Of a stretch of DNA of 64,000 nucleotides, positions 14,249-23,048 are shown in pieces (position 1 is the first letter of the stretch; each line of letters starts with the position of its first letter). The stretch spans positions 7,815,501 through 7,879,500 of the forward strand of contig NZ_CP108080.1 of the NCBI RefSeq assembly GCF_036181745.1, in the 5' to 3' direction. The position numbers and the translations under genes are program-made. This DNA is from Streptomyces sp. NBC_00259 (GTDB taxonomy: Bacteria; Actinomycetota; Actinomycetes; Streptomycetales; Streptomycetaceae). The notes under the pieces are model-generated. The model had not been told where the DNA came from and made no database searches. It worked only from the letters and a program-made list of their open reading frames with translations.

Positions 14249-15766
14249 ATGACCCGCACCGCGCGCTTCACCCTTGACCCCGCATTCACCGTCGGCGACG
14301 TCAGCCCCCGCCTCTTCGGCTCTTTCGTCGAACACCTCGGCCGCTGCGTCTACACCGGCATCTTCGAGCCGGGGCATCCGGCCGCGGACGAGTCCGGGCT
14401 GCGGACGGACGTCCTGGAGCTGATCCGCGAACTCGGCGTCACAGCCGTCCGCTATCCCGGCGGCAACTTCGTCTCCGGGTACAAGTGGGAGGACGGCGTC
14501 GGCCCGGCCGAGCAGCGACCGCGCCGACTCGATCTCGCCTGGCGCTCCACCGAGACGAATCGTTTCGGGCTCAGCGAGTACATCGGCTTCGTGAAGAAGA
14601 TCGGCCCCCAGGCCGAGCCCATGTTGGCCGTCAACCTGGGCACACGCGGCGTCGCCGAGGCGCTGGAGCTCCAGGAGTACGCCAACCACCCGGCCGGTAC
14701 CGAACTCGCCGACCGCCGCGTCGCCCATGGGGACAAGGATCCGTTCGGCATCCGGCTGTGGTGCCTGGGGAACGAGATGGACGGGCCGTGGCAGACCGGA
14801 CACAAGACCGCCCACGAGTACGGACGGCTGGCCGCCGAGACCGCCCGTGCGATGCGGCAGATCGACCCGTCGGTCGAACTCGTCGCCTGTGGCAGCTCCA
14901 ACCAGTCGATGCCCACCTTCGCCGCCTGGGAGGCGACGGTCCTTCAGGAGGCCTACGAAGCCGTCGACTACATCTCCCTGCATGCCTATTACGAGGAGAC
15001 CGAAGGCGACCGTGACTCCTTCCTGGCCTCGGCCGTGGACATGGAGTCCTTCATCGAGAACGTCGTCGCCACCTGTGACCACGTGGGCGCGCGACTCAAG
15101 TCGCCGAAGAGGATCAACCTCTCCTTCGACGAGTGGAACGTCTGGTACATGAGCCGTTTCCAGGAGGAGTCAGAGGCAAACCCCCTGGAGTGGCCCGAGG
15201 CCCCGCGTCTGTTGGAGGACAACTACTCCGTCACCGATGCCGTCGTGTTCGGCTCGCTGCTCATCGCGCTGCTGCGGCACGCCGACCGGGTGACCGTCGC
15301 CTGCCTCGCCCAGCTGGTCAACGTCATCGCCCCGATCATGACCGAGCCGGGCGGCGCGGCCTGGCGGCAGACCACGTTCTTCCCGTTCGCACAGGCGTCC
15401 CGGTACGGTCGCGGCCAGGTCCTCGACGTACGTGTCGAATCGCCCACGTACGACACGGCGAAGTACGGCACGATCGCCCTGCTGCACGCCACGGCGGTCC
15501 GCGACCCGCAGTCGGGCGCGGTCACCGTCTTCGCCGTCAACCGCAGCCAGACAAAGGCCCTGCCGCTCGAAGTCTCCCTGCACGGCCTGGACGTGACGGA
15601 GCTCGTCGAACACAGCGCACTGTCCGATGCCGATCCGGAGGCTCGCAACACCCTGGACGAACCGGACCGCGTCACGCCGCACCCGGCCGAGGGAACCTCG
15701 CTGCGGGCCGGCGTCCTCGAAGCCGTCCTGGAGCCGATGTCCTGGAACGTGATCCGGCTGGCCTGA
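14249..15766 (+). CDS. GH51 alpha-L-arabinofuranosidase
   Basis: A 505-residue intracellular retaining glycosidase that removes arabinofuranosyl side chains from hemicellulose oligosaccharides. The (beta/alpha)8 barrel starts near SPRLFGSFVEHLGRCVYTGI. The acid/base is Glu176 in WCLGNEMDGPW and the nucleophile is Glu295 in LSFDEWNVWY. The C-terminal beta domain ends LEPMSWNVIRLA. There is no signal peptide, and the length is typical. SD GGAGG precedes ATG 14249. It belongs by function to the xyloglucan locus, since some plant xyloglucans carry arabinofuranose. No copy of the LacI palindrome lies in front of it, so its control may differ. Confidence 0.95.
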   Translation: MTRTARFTLDPAFTVGDVSPRLFGSFVEHLGRCVYTGIFEPGHPAADESGLRTDVLELIRELGVTAVRYPGGNFVSGYKWEDGVGPAEQRPRRLDLAWRSTETNRFGLSEYIGFVKKIGPQAEPMLAVNLGTRGVAEALELQEYANHPAGTELADRRVAHGDKDPFGIRLWCLGNEMDGPWQTGHKTAHEYGRLAAETARAMRQIDPSVELVACGSSNQSMPTFAAWEATVLQEAYEAVDYISLHAYYEETEGDRDSFLASAVDMESFIENVVATCDHVGARLKSPKRINLSFDEWNVWYMSRFQEESEANPLEWPEAPRLLEDNYSVTDAVVFGSLLIALLRHADRVTVACLAQLVNVIAPIMTEPGGAAWRQTTFFPFAQASRYGRGQVLDVRVESPTYDTAKYGTIALLHATAVRDPQSGAVTVFAVNRSQTKALPLEVSLHGLDVTELVEHSALSDADPEARNTLDEPDRVTPHPAEGTSLRAGVLEAVLEPMSWNVIRLA

Positions 15767-15795
15767 GCCGCCGACGCCGAGCGCCCTGCATCGAC

Positions 15796-16071
15796 GGTGA
15801 GTGCTGGGACTGGCACGACGTACCGCTGCTCGGGCTGCTCGGCGACCGTATCCCGTACCCCCTCCATCTCGACAATCCGCTGCGTGCCTGCACGGTGGCG
15901 GAACTGTGGTTCGGCGCGGGACGAGGTCGTGGCGATGTCGTCGTCGTCAACCTCGGTACGGGAGTGGGCGCCGGACTCGCGTTGTACCGGGGTGTCACCG
16001 ACAGGGCGGGCGAATGGGGCCACACCACGCTCGCTCTGGACGGGCGGCCGTGCCACTGCGGCAACCACGAA
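15796..16071 (+). pseudogene. ROK-family sugar kinase/repressor, internal fragment
   Basis: About 92 codons of a ROK protein: HDVPLLGLLGDRI, then AELWFGAGRGRGDVVVVNLG, TGVGAGLALYRGVTDRAGEW and GHTTLALDGRPCHCGN. The last matches the ROK nucleotide-binding and zinc-binding CxCGN region. The N-terminal DNA-binding or ATP-binding part and the C-terminal half are missing. The frame has no good start codon and runs without a stop into an unrelated oxidoreductase fragment, so it is a relic. Confidence 0.7.
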
Positions 16072-16896
16072 CAAGGACAGCTGGGCGCCGGGGTGCGGGC
16101 GTTCGCGCTGCACGACGACCTGCGTTGGCCCGGAACGGCCGTCGCAGCGTGTCAGGACGCGCTACGACGACGAGCGGCGTGGCTGCGGTCGGCTTCCGAC
16201 CTGCCACCCGCGGACGCGACCGTCTGGGACGTGGCCCCCACCGCCCTGGCGGACATCATGGGCGACAGGCTGCCGCTCCGCGTCGCCTGCGCCTACCGGA
16301 GGTTCCGGTACGGACCCGGAGCGTTCAAGGCCGACTTCGCGGTCGAAGGCGGAGTCCCCCGGACCGCCGAAGCAGCGCGGCGGGCCGGCACGGTGCACGT
16401 CGGCGGCACGTACGCCGAGATCGCCGCCACCGAGCGGGACATCCATGCCGGACTGATGCCGGCCCGGCCGTTCGTCCTGGTCGGCCAGCAGTATCTGGCC
16501 GATCCGCAGCGCTCGGTCGCAGACGTGCATCCGGTGTGGACCTACGCCCACGTACCGGCCGGCTACTCCGGTGACGCCACGGAGGCGATCACCGCCCAGA
16601 TCGAGCGGTTCGCCCCGGGATTCCGGGACCGCATCGTCGGCACCGCCGTGCGCACCACACCCGGATTCGCCGCATACAACCCCAACTACGTCGGCGGCAA
16701 CATCATGACCGGAGCCAAGGACATCCCCCAGTTGCTGTTCGGCCCCCGGCCCACCCTCCATCCGTACGACACCGGCCTGCCCGGCCACTACCTGTGCTCC
16801 GCGGCGACCCCGCCCGGTCCCGGCCCGCACGGAATGTGCGGCGCTCACGCCGCCGCACGAGCCCCGCGCCACCTGGGAGATCCCGCAGGGCGATGA
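16072..16896 (+). pseudogene. FAD/NAD(P)-dependent phytoene-dehydrogenase-like oxidoreductase, C-terminal fragment
   Basis: About 275 codons in frame with the preceding ROK fragment. Recognisable parts are VAPTALADIMGDRLPLRVAC, YRRFRYGPGAFKADFAVEGG, RPFVLVGQQYLADPQRSVAD, VHPVWTYAHVPAGYSGDATE and the FAD-binding end YLCSAATPPGPGPHGMCGAH. These match actinobacterial CrtI-like NAD(P)/FAD oxidoreductases. The N-terminal Rossmann motif (GxGxxG) is absent, so the protein cannot bind FAD normally. The fusion looks like the scar of a deletion that joined two genes. Confidence 0.7.
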
Positions 16897-16991
16897 CGAG
16901 CCGCAGCGGGCTCTCCAGGGAAGGCCGGTCGTATCGGCCCGACGTGAGGTGCAGTGATCCACATGATCAGCAAGGGGCAAGCAGGTGGGCA

Positions 16992-17029
16992 CCCGGCACC
17001 GACGCACCGCGAGTGCGTCCGGTGCCGGG
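16992..17029 (-). terminator. Hairpin terminator of the GH3 gene
   Basis: CCCGGCACCG plus ACGCAC (16992-17007) pairs with GTGCGT and CGGTGCCGGG (17013-17029), with one bulged C and a 5-nt loop. It lies 15 bp beyond the GH3 stop. Confidence 0.7.
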
Positions 17030-17043
17030 CCCCTTCCGGAACC

Positions 17044-19884
17044 TCAGCCGGAGAAGCCGATGTGCGCGAGCCGCAAGGGGCCGCGCAGCCCGATCCGCAG
17101 GTCCCGCACGCCGGTGGCCGCGAACTCGGCGCGGACGGTGGTGTACTCGTACGGGCCGCCGGTCGCCTTGACGTCGAGCGAGGCGAGGACCGGTCCCCCG
17201 GGCAGGGAGAGCTCGACCGTGCCCGCGCCGGCCGCCTCGAGGGACACGCCCGTGACGCCGTCGCCGAAGTCGCAGCGGCGGAAGACCAGTTCGCCAGCCT
17301 CGCCGTCCGCCGGTGTCACCGCGTCGCCCGACGTCCTGCTGCGGTCGACGATGGTGGTGGTGAGGTGGTCGTCGTAGTCGGCGGCCTCCAGCCCGCGCTC
17401 GACGACGGGGCGCGGGCCCGCCGCGGGGCCGTCGATCCGGAGGGTCTCGCGCAGCCGGATGTCCGCGCTGGACGCCCCCGCCAGCAGTTCGTACGGGCCC
17501 GGCTCGACCCACCAGCGGCCGTGGGCGACATCCCAGAACCCGAGTCCCGCGACGGGGAGTTCGAAGCTCAGTTCCGCCGAGGCGCCGGGTGTCAGGTGGA
17601 CGCGGCGGTACGCGGCCAGTTGGCGGCGCGGGCGGGGGATCGCGGGATCGACGGCCCGGGTGTAGAGCTGGGCGACCTCGTCGGCGGGGACGTCACCCGT
17701 GTTGGTGACGGTGAAGGAGATGCGGAGCAGTTCTCCGTCGCGCCGAACCGCAAGGTTCTCGTACGCGAAGGACGTATACGACAGGCCGTGGCCGAAGGGG
17801 AAGAGCGGGGTGCCCTCGAAGTACAGATACGTCTGGCGGCCGCCGATCACGTCGTAGTCCAGGAGGTCCGGCAGGTCGTCGTCCGAGGCGTACCAGGTCT
17901 GCGGCAGCCGACCGGCCGGGGAGACGTCGCCGGCCAGCACGCGGGCGAGTGCCGTGCCCGCCGCCTGGCCGCCGTGCGCGGTCCACAGCAGGGCCGGGAG
18001 GTCCTCGTGACCGACGGCGTACGGGTAGGCGGAGACGAGGGTGAGCGCTGTGCGCGGGTTCGCGGCGCGGGCGGCGCGCAGAAGGCGCTCCTGATGGGCG
18101 GGGAGGCGCAGGGTCGTGCGGTCCTCGGTCTCGCGGCCGTTGATGTGCGGGTCGTTGCCCGCGACCACGATCACCACGTCCGCCGCGCCCGCCGCGCGGC
18201 TCACCGCTTCCTCTCCGCGCTCGGTGACAATCACGTCGAAGACTTCCGCGTCCGCGGGGTCTTCCGCGGCGACCTTCACGCCGTCGGCGGCGACAGAGAC
18301 GTACCGGCCCGTGCCGATGTGCTTGAGGAGGTGGCCCCTCTCGTGAGTGTCGTGCGATTCGAGGCGGAACGTCTCCTGGACGATCCAGCCGCCGGGCTGG
18401 TCGGCGGAGGCGCGCACGAAACCGTCCTCGGCGACCGAGAGATAGCCGCCGCCGGCGCGCAGCGTGAGCACGCCGTCGCCCCAGTCGATCAGCGCGAGTT
18501 CGCTCCCGGTGGCGTCGGCGGTCAGCGGCGGCAGGTCCGTGCGACCCGCGAGCAGCGCCGGGTCCAGGGAGCCCTCCGCACCGCGCACCTCGTCGGCCGT
18601 CCCTGCGGCCTCGGGGACCGCCAGGTACGTACCGGACGAGGTCCTCAGGCGTACGCGGTCCACGCCTTCCGCGAAGGTCACGCGGTCGGCACCGAACCGC
18701 TCGCACAGCCCCTGCAGAGGGGTCGAGCGGTGCAGCAGCGTGCCGCTGTACCAGTCGAGTTTGCACTCGTCGGCGAGCAGGCCGACCACGGCGACCCGGG
18801 TGCCGGTGGGCAGGGGCAGCAGGCCGTCGTTCTTGAGCAGGACGACTGCCTGCTCGGCGGCCTCCTGGGCGAGGGCGCGGTGGGCCGGGGTGTCGAAGTC
18901 CTTGGTGCCGGCGTACGGGTCGAGCCCCGGGTCGAACTCGCCGAGCGAGAAACGGACCGACAGCTGGCGGCGTACCGCCGTGTCGATGTCGGCCGCGGAC
19001 AGCAGTCCGCGCTCCAGCGCGCCACGCACCCGCGCCACGATCGTCGAACTGTCCGTGCCGTGGTCGGTGAAGCTGTCCACTCCGGCCGCCAGCGCCGCCG
19101 CGGTCGCCTCTTCATGCGTGTCGAAGTAGTGCTCGGAGTCGACCAGGTTGGACGGCGCGCCCGCGTCCGAACAGACCAGCAGCTCGCGTTCCGTCCAGGC
19201 GCGCAGATGCTCACGCAGGTACGGCGATACGTGGTTGGGGCGGCCGTTGACCAGGTTGTACGCGGGCATCACCCCGGCGACCGCGCCTGCCTCGACCGTC
19301 TCGCGGAAGGCGCGCAGGTCGTACTCGTGCAGCACGCGCGGGCGGACCGAGGAGGACGAAGTGTCGCGGTCCGTCTCGTTGTTGTGGGCGAGCCAGTGCT
19401 TGAGGACGGGGGCGGTGCGCCAGTACGTGGGGTGATCGCCGCGCAGGCCGCGGGTGTAGGCGGTCGCGATGGCCGAAGTCAGCTTCGGGTCCTCGGAGTA
19501 GCCCTCCTCGCCCCGGCCCCACAGGGGATGGCGCAGCAGGTTCACCGTGGGGGACCAGACGTTGAGGCCGACCCGGTCATCACGGGCGCGCATGGCGCGC
19601 GCCTCGGTGGACACCGCCTCGCCGACCCTGCGTACGAGGTCGTCGTTCCAGGTCGCGCCCAACCCCACCGCCTGCGGGAACACGGTCGCCGGACCCATCC
19701 AGGCCACGCCGTGCAACGCCTCCTGCCCGGTGCGGAACGCGGCGACGTCCAGCCGCTCCACGGCGGGGGCGAACTGGTGCAGCATCGCGATCCGCTCGTC
19801 GAGTGTGAGCCGAGCCAGCAGATCGTCCACGCGCTCGTCGAACGGCAGATGCGGATCGCGGAAGGTCGGCGGAAGTGCGGTCAC
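17044..19884 (-). CDS. GH3 beta-glucosidase/beta-xylosidase with internal beta-trefoil-like insert
   Basis: A 946-residue enzyme without a signal peptide, expected to remove terminal beta-linked glucose (or xylose) from imported oligosaccharides. Start GTG 19884 has AAGGGGA seven bases upstream. The N-terminal barrel carries GYSEDPKLTSAIA, the KHW-type motif VLKHWLAHNNETDRDTSSS, and the nucleophile Asp at about 240 in LLVCSDAGAPSNL. The C-terminal GH3 sandwich (VVLLKNDGLLPLP) is interrupted at about 405-555 by a fascin/ricin-like insert with repeats YLAV, GGYLSVAEDGFVRAS and GRYVSVAADGVKVAAED. It resumes at ADVVIVVAGNDPHINGRETE and is followed by an Fn3-like domain (LQTW- to FPFGHGLSYTSF) and a C-terminal CBM6-like domain. 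A LacI-type palindrome lies 90 bp upstream. Glucosidase versus xylosidase activity cannot be decided by eye. Confidence 0.9.
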   Translation of the reverse strand: MTALPPTFRDPHLPFDERVDDLLARLTLDERIAMLHQFAPAVERLDVAAFRTGQEALHGVAWMGPATVFPQAVGLGATWNDDLVRRVGEAVSTEARAMRARDDRVGLNVWSPTVNLLRHPLWGRGEEGYSEDPKLTSAIATAYTRGLRGDHPTYWRTAPVLKHWLAHNNETDRDTSSSSVRPRVLHEYDLRAFRETVEAGAVAGVMPAYNLVNGRPNHVSPYLREHLRAWTERELLVCSDAGAPSNLVDSEHYFDTHEEATAAALAAGVDSFTDHGTDSSTIVARVRGALERGLLSAADIDTAVRRQLSVRFSLGEFDPGLDPYAGTKDFDTPAHRALAQEAAEQAVVLLKNDGLLPLPTGTRVAVVGLLADECKLDWYSGTLLHRSTPLQGLCERFGADRVTFAEGVDRVRLRTSSGTYLAVPEAAGTADEVRGAEGSLDPALLAGRTDLPPLTADATGSELALIDWGDGVLTLRAGGGYLSVAEDGFVRASADQPGGWIVQETFRLESHDTHERGHLLKHIGTGRYVSVAADGVKVAAEDPADAEVFDVIVTERGEEAVSRAAGAADVVIVVAGNDPHINGRETEDRTTLRLPAHQERLLRAARAANPRTALTLVSAYPYAVGHEDLPALLWTAHGGQAAGTALARVLAGDVSPAGRLPQTWYASDDDLPDLLDYDVIGGRQTYLYFEGTPLFPFGHGLSYTSFAYENLAVRRDGELLRISFTVTNTGDVPADEVAQLYTRAVDPAIPRPRRQLAAYRRVHLTPGASAELSFELPVAGLGFWDVAHGRWWVEPGPYELLAGASSADIRLRETLRIDGPAAGPRPVVERGLEAADYDDHLTTTIVDRSRTSGDAVTPADGEAGELVFRRCDFGDGVTGVSLEAAGAGTVELSLPGGPVLASLDVKATGGPYEYTTVRAEFAATGVRDLRIGLRGPLRLAHIGFSG

Positions 19885-19973
19885 GTGGGAATCCCCTTGC
19901 GGTCGAGCGCGGTGAGCGGCGTTGACGGTGGTGGGGGAGCCGGCGGTCGGGCGGCCGGGCCAGGGCGGCTGTG

Positions 19974-19987
19974 TTGAAGCGCTTCGA
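19974..19987. promoter_or_regulatory. LacI-family operator (copy 1)
   Basis: TTGAAGCGCTTCGA, a near-perfect palindrome centred between 19980 and 19981. It lies 90 bp upstream of the GH3 start. Confidence 0.75.
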
Positions 19988-20145
19988 TGCTCTGGTCGTG
20001 GAGTGGTGAGTGTCAAGACATGCCACGGCAACAACTCGGCAGATAAAGGGACGTGTGGGCGACGGGCACGGATCCCCGGAGGGATGAGGAATATGGAAAC
20101 CGACTCTTGTGTGCCTCCCTTGGTTCACTTAACCTCGCAGCAACA

Positions 20146-20159
20146 TCGAAGCGCTTCGA
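20146..20159. promoter_or_regulatory. LacI-family operator (copy 2)
   Basis: TCGAAGCGCTTCGA, a perfect palindrome about 150 bp upstream of the substrate-binding protein gene. Confidence 0.75.
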
Positions 20160-20307
20160 CTAAGGGACCTGCCGCCGGCAGCGCTGTTGTCCCGGCGCAG
20201 TCCCCCGAGGACCGAAGAACCGCTTCGGCTCAGCCAGTTCCACTCAAGACACCGCAGCCGACGGCCCCACCGCCGGGTGTTCTGGTGCGCCACGAAGGGT
20301 TGACGCA

Positions 20308-21987
20308 ATGACGCCGAACGCCGCTTCCGCCTCCTCCGCCCCGAGCCGGAGAACCTTCCTCGCCTCCACGGCGGTCGCTGCGACGGCCGTGGCCGGCGGT
20401 ATGCCGCTGCTGACCGCCTGCGTCGGTTCGGACAGCGGGTCGCGCGAGGGGACCACGTCGGGCAAGGCCGCGGACAAGCTGCTCCCGACGTACGTCGCCA
20501 GCACGGTCGCCAAGCCGGACCTTCCGTCGAAGAACGGTTCGGCGGCCGGATACACCGGCAAGGTCGACCTCTCGGCCCTCTCCACCTCGGTCCCGGACAA
20601 GCTCGGCACCGGCGCCGCCCTCAAGGTCATGTCCCCGTTCTGGGGTTCCCCGCCGAAGCCCGGATGCGCCTACTACACGGCACTCGACGCCGTGGCGGGC
20701 ACCAAGATCACCTGGCAGAACCAGAACGGCAACACCTACGGCGAGAAGCTAGGCGCCGTCCTCGCCTCCAGCTCCATACCCGACATGGTGGTCGTGCCGA
20801 ACTGGGAACTGGTCGGCAAGGTCTCGAACGCGGTCACCGCGAAGTTCATGGACCTCGGCCCCTACCTGGCCGGCGACAAGGTGAAGAAGTACCCGAACCT
20901 GGCCGCGATCCCCTCCGACGCCTGGCGCATGGGCATCTTCGGCGGCGCGCTGCGCGGCATACCGATGCCCTCCGCCACCGCGAACTTCATCGTGCCCTAC
21001 TACCGCAAGGACATCTTCGACAAGAAAGGCTACTCCGTACCCAAGTCAGCGGACGAGTTCCTCAGCTGGGCCAAGGAGGCCACCAGCGCCAAGGCCAAGG
21101 TGTACGCCTGCGGCGACATGTCCTGGGTCTCCGCCAGCATCTTCGGCGTCCGCCCTTCCGGGACGCTCGGCTGGAACATCGGGGCCGACGGCAAGCTGAC
21201 GTACCGCATCGAGCAGCCCGAGTACCTCGAGGCCCTGGAGTGGACCCGCAAGCTGTTCGACGCGGGCGTGGTCCATCCCGACGACAAGGCGCGCTCGGGC
21301 GACGCGGGCCAGCGGTTCACCGCCGGGCAAATCCTGGTCTTCAACAACGACATCTCCCACTGGTACGGCAAGACCGCCGAACAGGCCCAGTCCAACCCGG
21401 ACTTCGAGATCGACGGTATGGACATCTTCGGCGCCGACGGCGGCGACCCGACCCCGTACGCCTCCCAGCCCGCCACCATCTGGTCGATGATCCGCAAGGG
21501 CGCCTCGAAGACGACCGTGGAGAACGCGCTGGCCGCCGCCAACTTCTCGGCCGCGCCCTACGGCACCAAGGAGCGGATGCTCGTCGACTACGGCGTCGAG
21601 GGCACCCACTACACGGTCAAGGACGGCGTCCCGGTCAAGACCGACCAGGGCAACATCGAGGTGATCAACGCCTGGGTGATGCTGGCCGCGCCGGCTGCCT
21701 ACTACGCCCACCCCGACTTCCCCGACATCGCCCGCAAGCAGGTCGAGTGGCAGCAGCGGACGGGTGCTTTCATGAAGAAGACGTCGACGTACGGCATGAA
21801 CATCGTCGAGCCGACTCGCTACGCCAACCTCTCCAGTCAGTTCGAGCAGCTGGAGATCGACTACGTGCGCGGCAACAAGAAGCTGTCCGACGTACAGGCG
21901 GCCATCTCCACCTGGAAGTCCTCCGGCGGCGACAAGTTGCGTGACTGGTACAAGCAGCTTCTCGACAAGAACGGCAGCGGCAACTGA
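20308..21987 (+). CDS. ABC importer substrate-binding lipoprotein
   Basis: A 559-residue extracytoplasmic sugar-binding protein. The signal has a twin-arginine-like start SRRTFLAS and a lipobox LLTAC with Cys38 as the lipid site. The mature protein is large and Lys/Asp-rich with many aromatics (WGSPPKPGCAYYTAL, ISHWYGKTAEQ), resembling the LplA/YtcQ class of binding proteins for oligosaccharides derived from plant polymers. SD GAAGGG lies eight bases before ATG 20308. It is first in an operon with two permeases and four glycosidases, and its stop overlaps the next start (TGATG). Xyloglucan oligosaccharide as ligand is inferred from neighbours. Confidence 0.93.
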   Translation: MTPNAASASSAPSRRTFLASTAVAATAVAGGMPLLTACVGSDSGSREGTTSGKAADKLLPTYVASTVAKPDLPSKNGSAAGYTGKVDLSALSTSVPDKLGTGAALKVMSPFWGSPPKPGCAYYTALDAVAGTKITWQNQNGNTYGEKLGAVLASSSIPDMVVVPNWELVGKVSNAVTAKFMDLGPYLAGDKVKKYPNLAAIPSDAWRMGIFGGALRGIPMPSATANFIVPYYRKDIFDKKGYSVPKSADEFLSWAKEATSAKAKVYACGDMSWVSASIFGVRPSGTLGWNIGADGKLTYRIEQPEYLEALEWTRKLFDAGVVHPDDKARSGDAGQRFTAGQILVFNNDISHWYGKTAEQAQSNPDFEIDGMDIFGADGGDPTPYASQPATIWSMIRKGASKTTVENALAAANFSAAPYGTKERMLVDYGVEGTHYTVKDGVPVKTDQGNIEVINAWVMLAAPAAYYAHPDFPDIARKQVEWQQRTGAFMKKTSTYGMNIVEPTRYANLSSQFEQLEIDYVRGNKKLSDVQAAISTWKSSGGDKLRDWYKQLLDKNGSGN

Positions 21988-23048
21988 TGTCTCTCACGGC
22001 CGGGAGCAGGCCCGATGGGACTCGTTCCCCCGCGGCCGTCGAGGAACCGTTGGCCGCGGTCGCCACAGCCGCGGTGAAGGAGCGGGTGCCGCGCAGGGCG
22101 GGCAAGGCGGACAAGGCGGGCAAGGTTTCCTACCGGATCCGGCTGCGCCGCGACCGCACGCTCATCCTGATGACATTGCCCGTCCTCGTCCTGCTCCTGC
22201 TCTTCAACTACGTCCCGCTGCTCGGCAACGTCGTCGCCTTCCAGGACTACGACCCGTACGTCTCCAGCAACGGTGTCACGGCGATCTTCCACAGCCCCTG
22301 GGTCGGGGTGGAGCAGTTCTCGCGGATGGTCGACGACCCGCTGTTCTGGAGCGCGGCGAAGAACACCATCGTGCTGTTCCTGCTCCAACTGGTGCTGTTC
22401 TTCCCGATCCCCATCGCCCTCGCGCTGCTCATCAACAGCGTGATCCGGCCCCGGGTCCGGGCCGTGGCGCAGGCGATCATGTATCTGCCGCACTTCTTCT
22501 CGTGGGTCCTCGTGGTCACCGTGTTCCAGCAGGTCTTCGGCGGCGCGGGCATCATCGCGCAGACCCTCGAGGACCATGGGTGGAGCGGCTTCGACCTGAT
22601 GACCGACGCGAGCCTCTTCAAGTACCTGGTCACCGCGCAGGCCGTATGGAAGGACGCCGGCTGGGGGATCATCGTCTTCCTCGCCGCGCTGGCCGCGGTG
22701 AGCACCGATCTGTACGAGGCCGCCGCCATGGACGGTGCGGGGCGCCGGCGGCGCATGTGGCACGTGACGCTGCCCGCGCTACGTCCGGTGATCGCGCTGC
22801 TGCTGGTCCTGCGGGTGGGCGACGCGCTGAGCGTCGGATTCGAGCAGTTCCTGCTCCAGCGGGACGCGGTCGGCGTGGGGGCCAGCGAGGTCCTCGACAC
22901 GTACGTGTGGAACATGGGTATCCAGAACGGCGACTTCAGCTACGCGGCCGCGGTCGGCCTCGTCAAGGGAGTCATCGGAGTGTGCCTCGTCGTGGGCGCG
23001 AACAAGTTCGCGCACCTGCTCGGCGAGCAGGGGGTGTATCAGAAGTGA
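21987..23048 (+). CDS. ABC sugar importer permease 1 (LplB/YteP type)
   Basis: A 353-residue inner-membrane permease. An Ala/Arg-rich tail of about 55 residues precedes six membrane segments, starting LILMTLPVLVLLLLFNYVPL. The ATPase-contact EAA loop is EAAAMDGAGRRRRMWHVTLP, near residue 250. The gene overlaps both its upstream and downstream partners (TGATG and GTGA). It forms the channel with the next gene product. Confidence 0.95.
   Translation: MSLTAGSRPDGTRSPAAVEEPLAAVATAAVKERVPRRAGKADKAGKVSYRIRLRRDRTLILMTLPVLVLLLLFNYVPLLGNVVAFQDYDPYVSSNGVTAIFHSPWVGVEQFSRMVDDPLFWSAAKNTIVLFLLQLVLFFPIPIALALLINSVIRPRVRAVAQAIMYLPHFFSWVLVVTVFQQVFGGAGIIAQTLEDHGWSGFDLMTDASLFKYLVTAQAVWKDAGWGIIVFLAALAAVSTDLYEAAAMDGAGRRRRMWHVTLPALRPVIALLLVLRVGDALSVGFEQFLLQRDAVGVGASEVLDTYVWNMGIQNGDFSYAAAVGLVKGVIGVCLVVGANKFAHLLGEQGVYQK

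Larger units (their letters stand above)
19885..20307. other. Divergent promoter region between GH3 and the ABC importer
   Basis: 423 bp without a gene. It holds two copies of the LacI-type palindrome, at 19974-19987 and 20146-20159, one near each divergent gene. Confidence 0.75.

Noticed and set aside
16954..19977. Open frame of about 1000 codons on the plus strand opposite the GH3 gene
   Set aside because: It mirrors the GH3 coding sequence, as expected from high-GC codon bias; its protein is low-complexity and has no family features.
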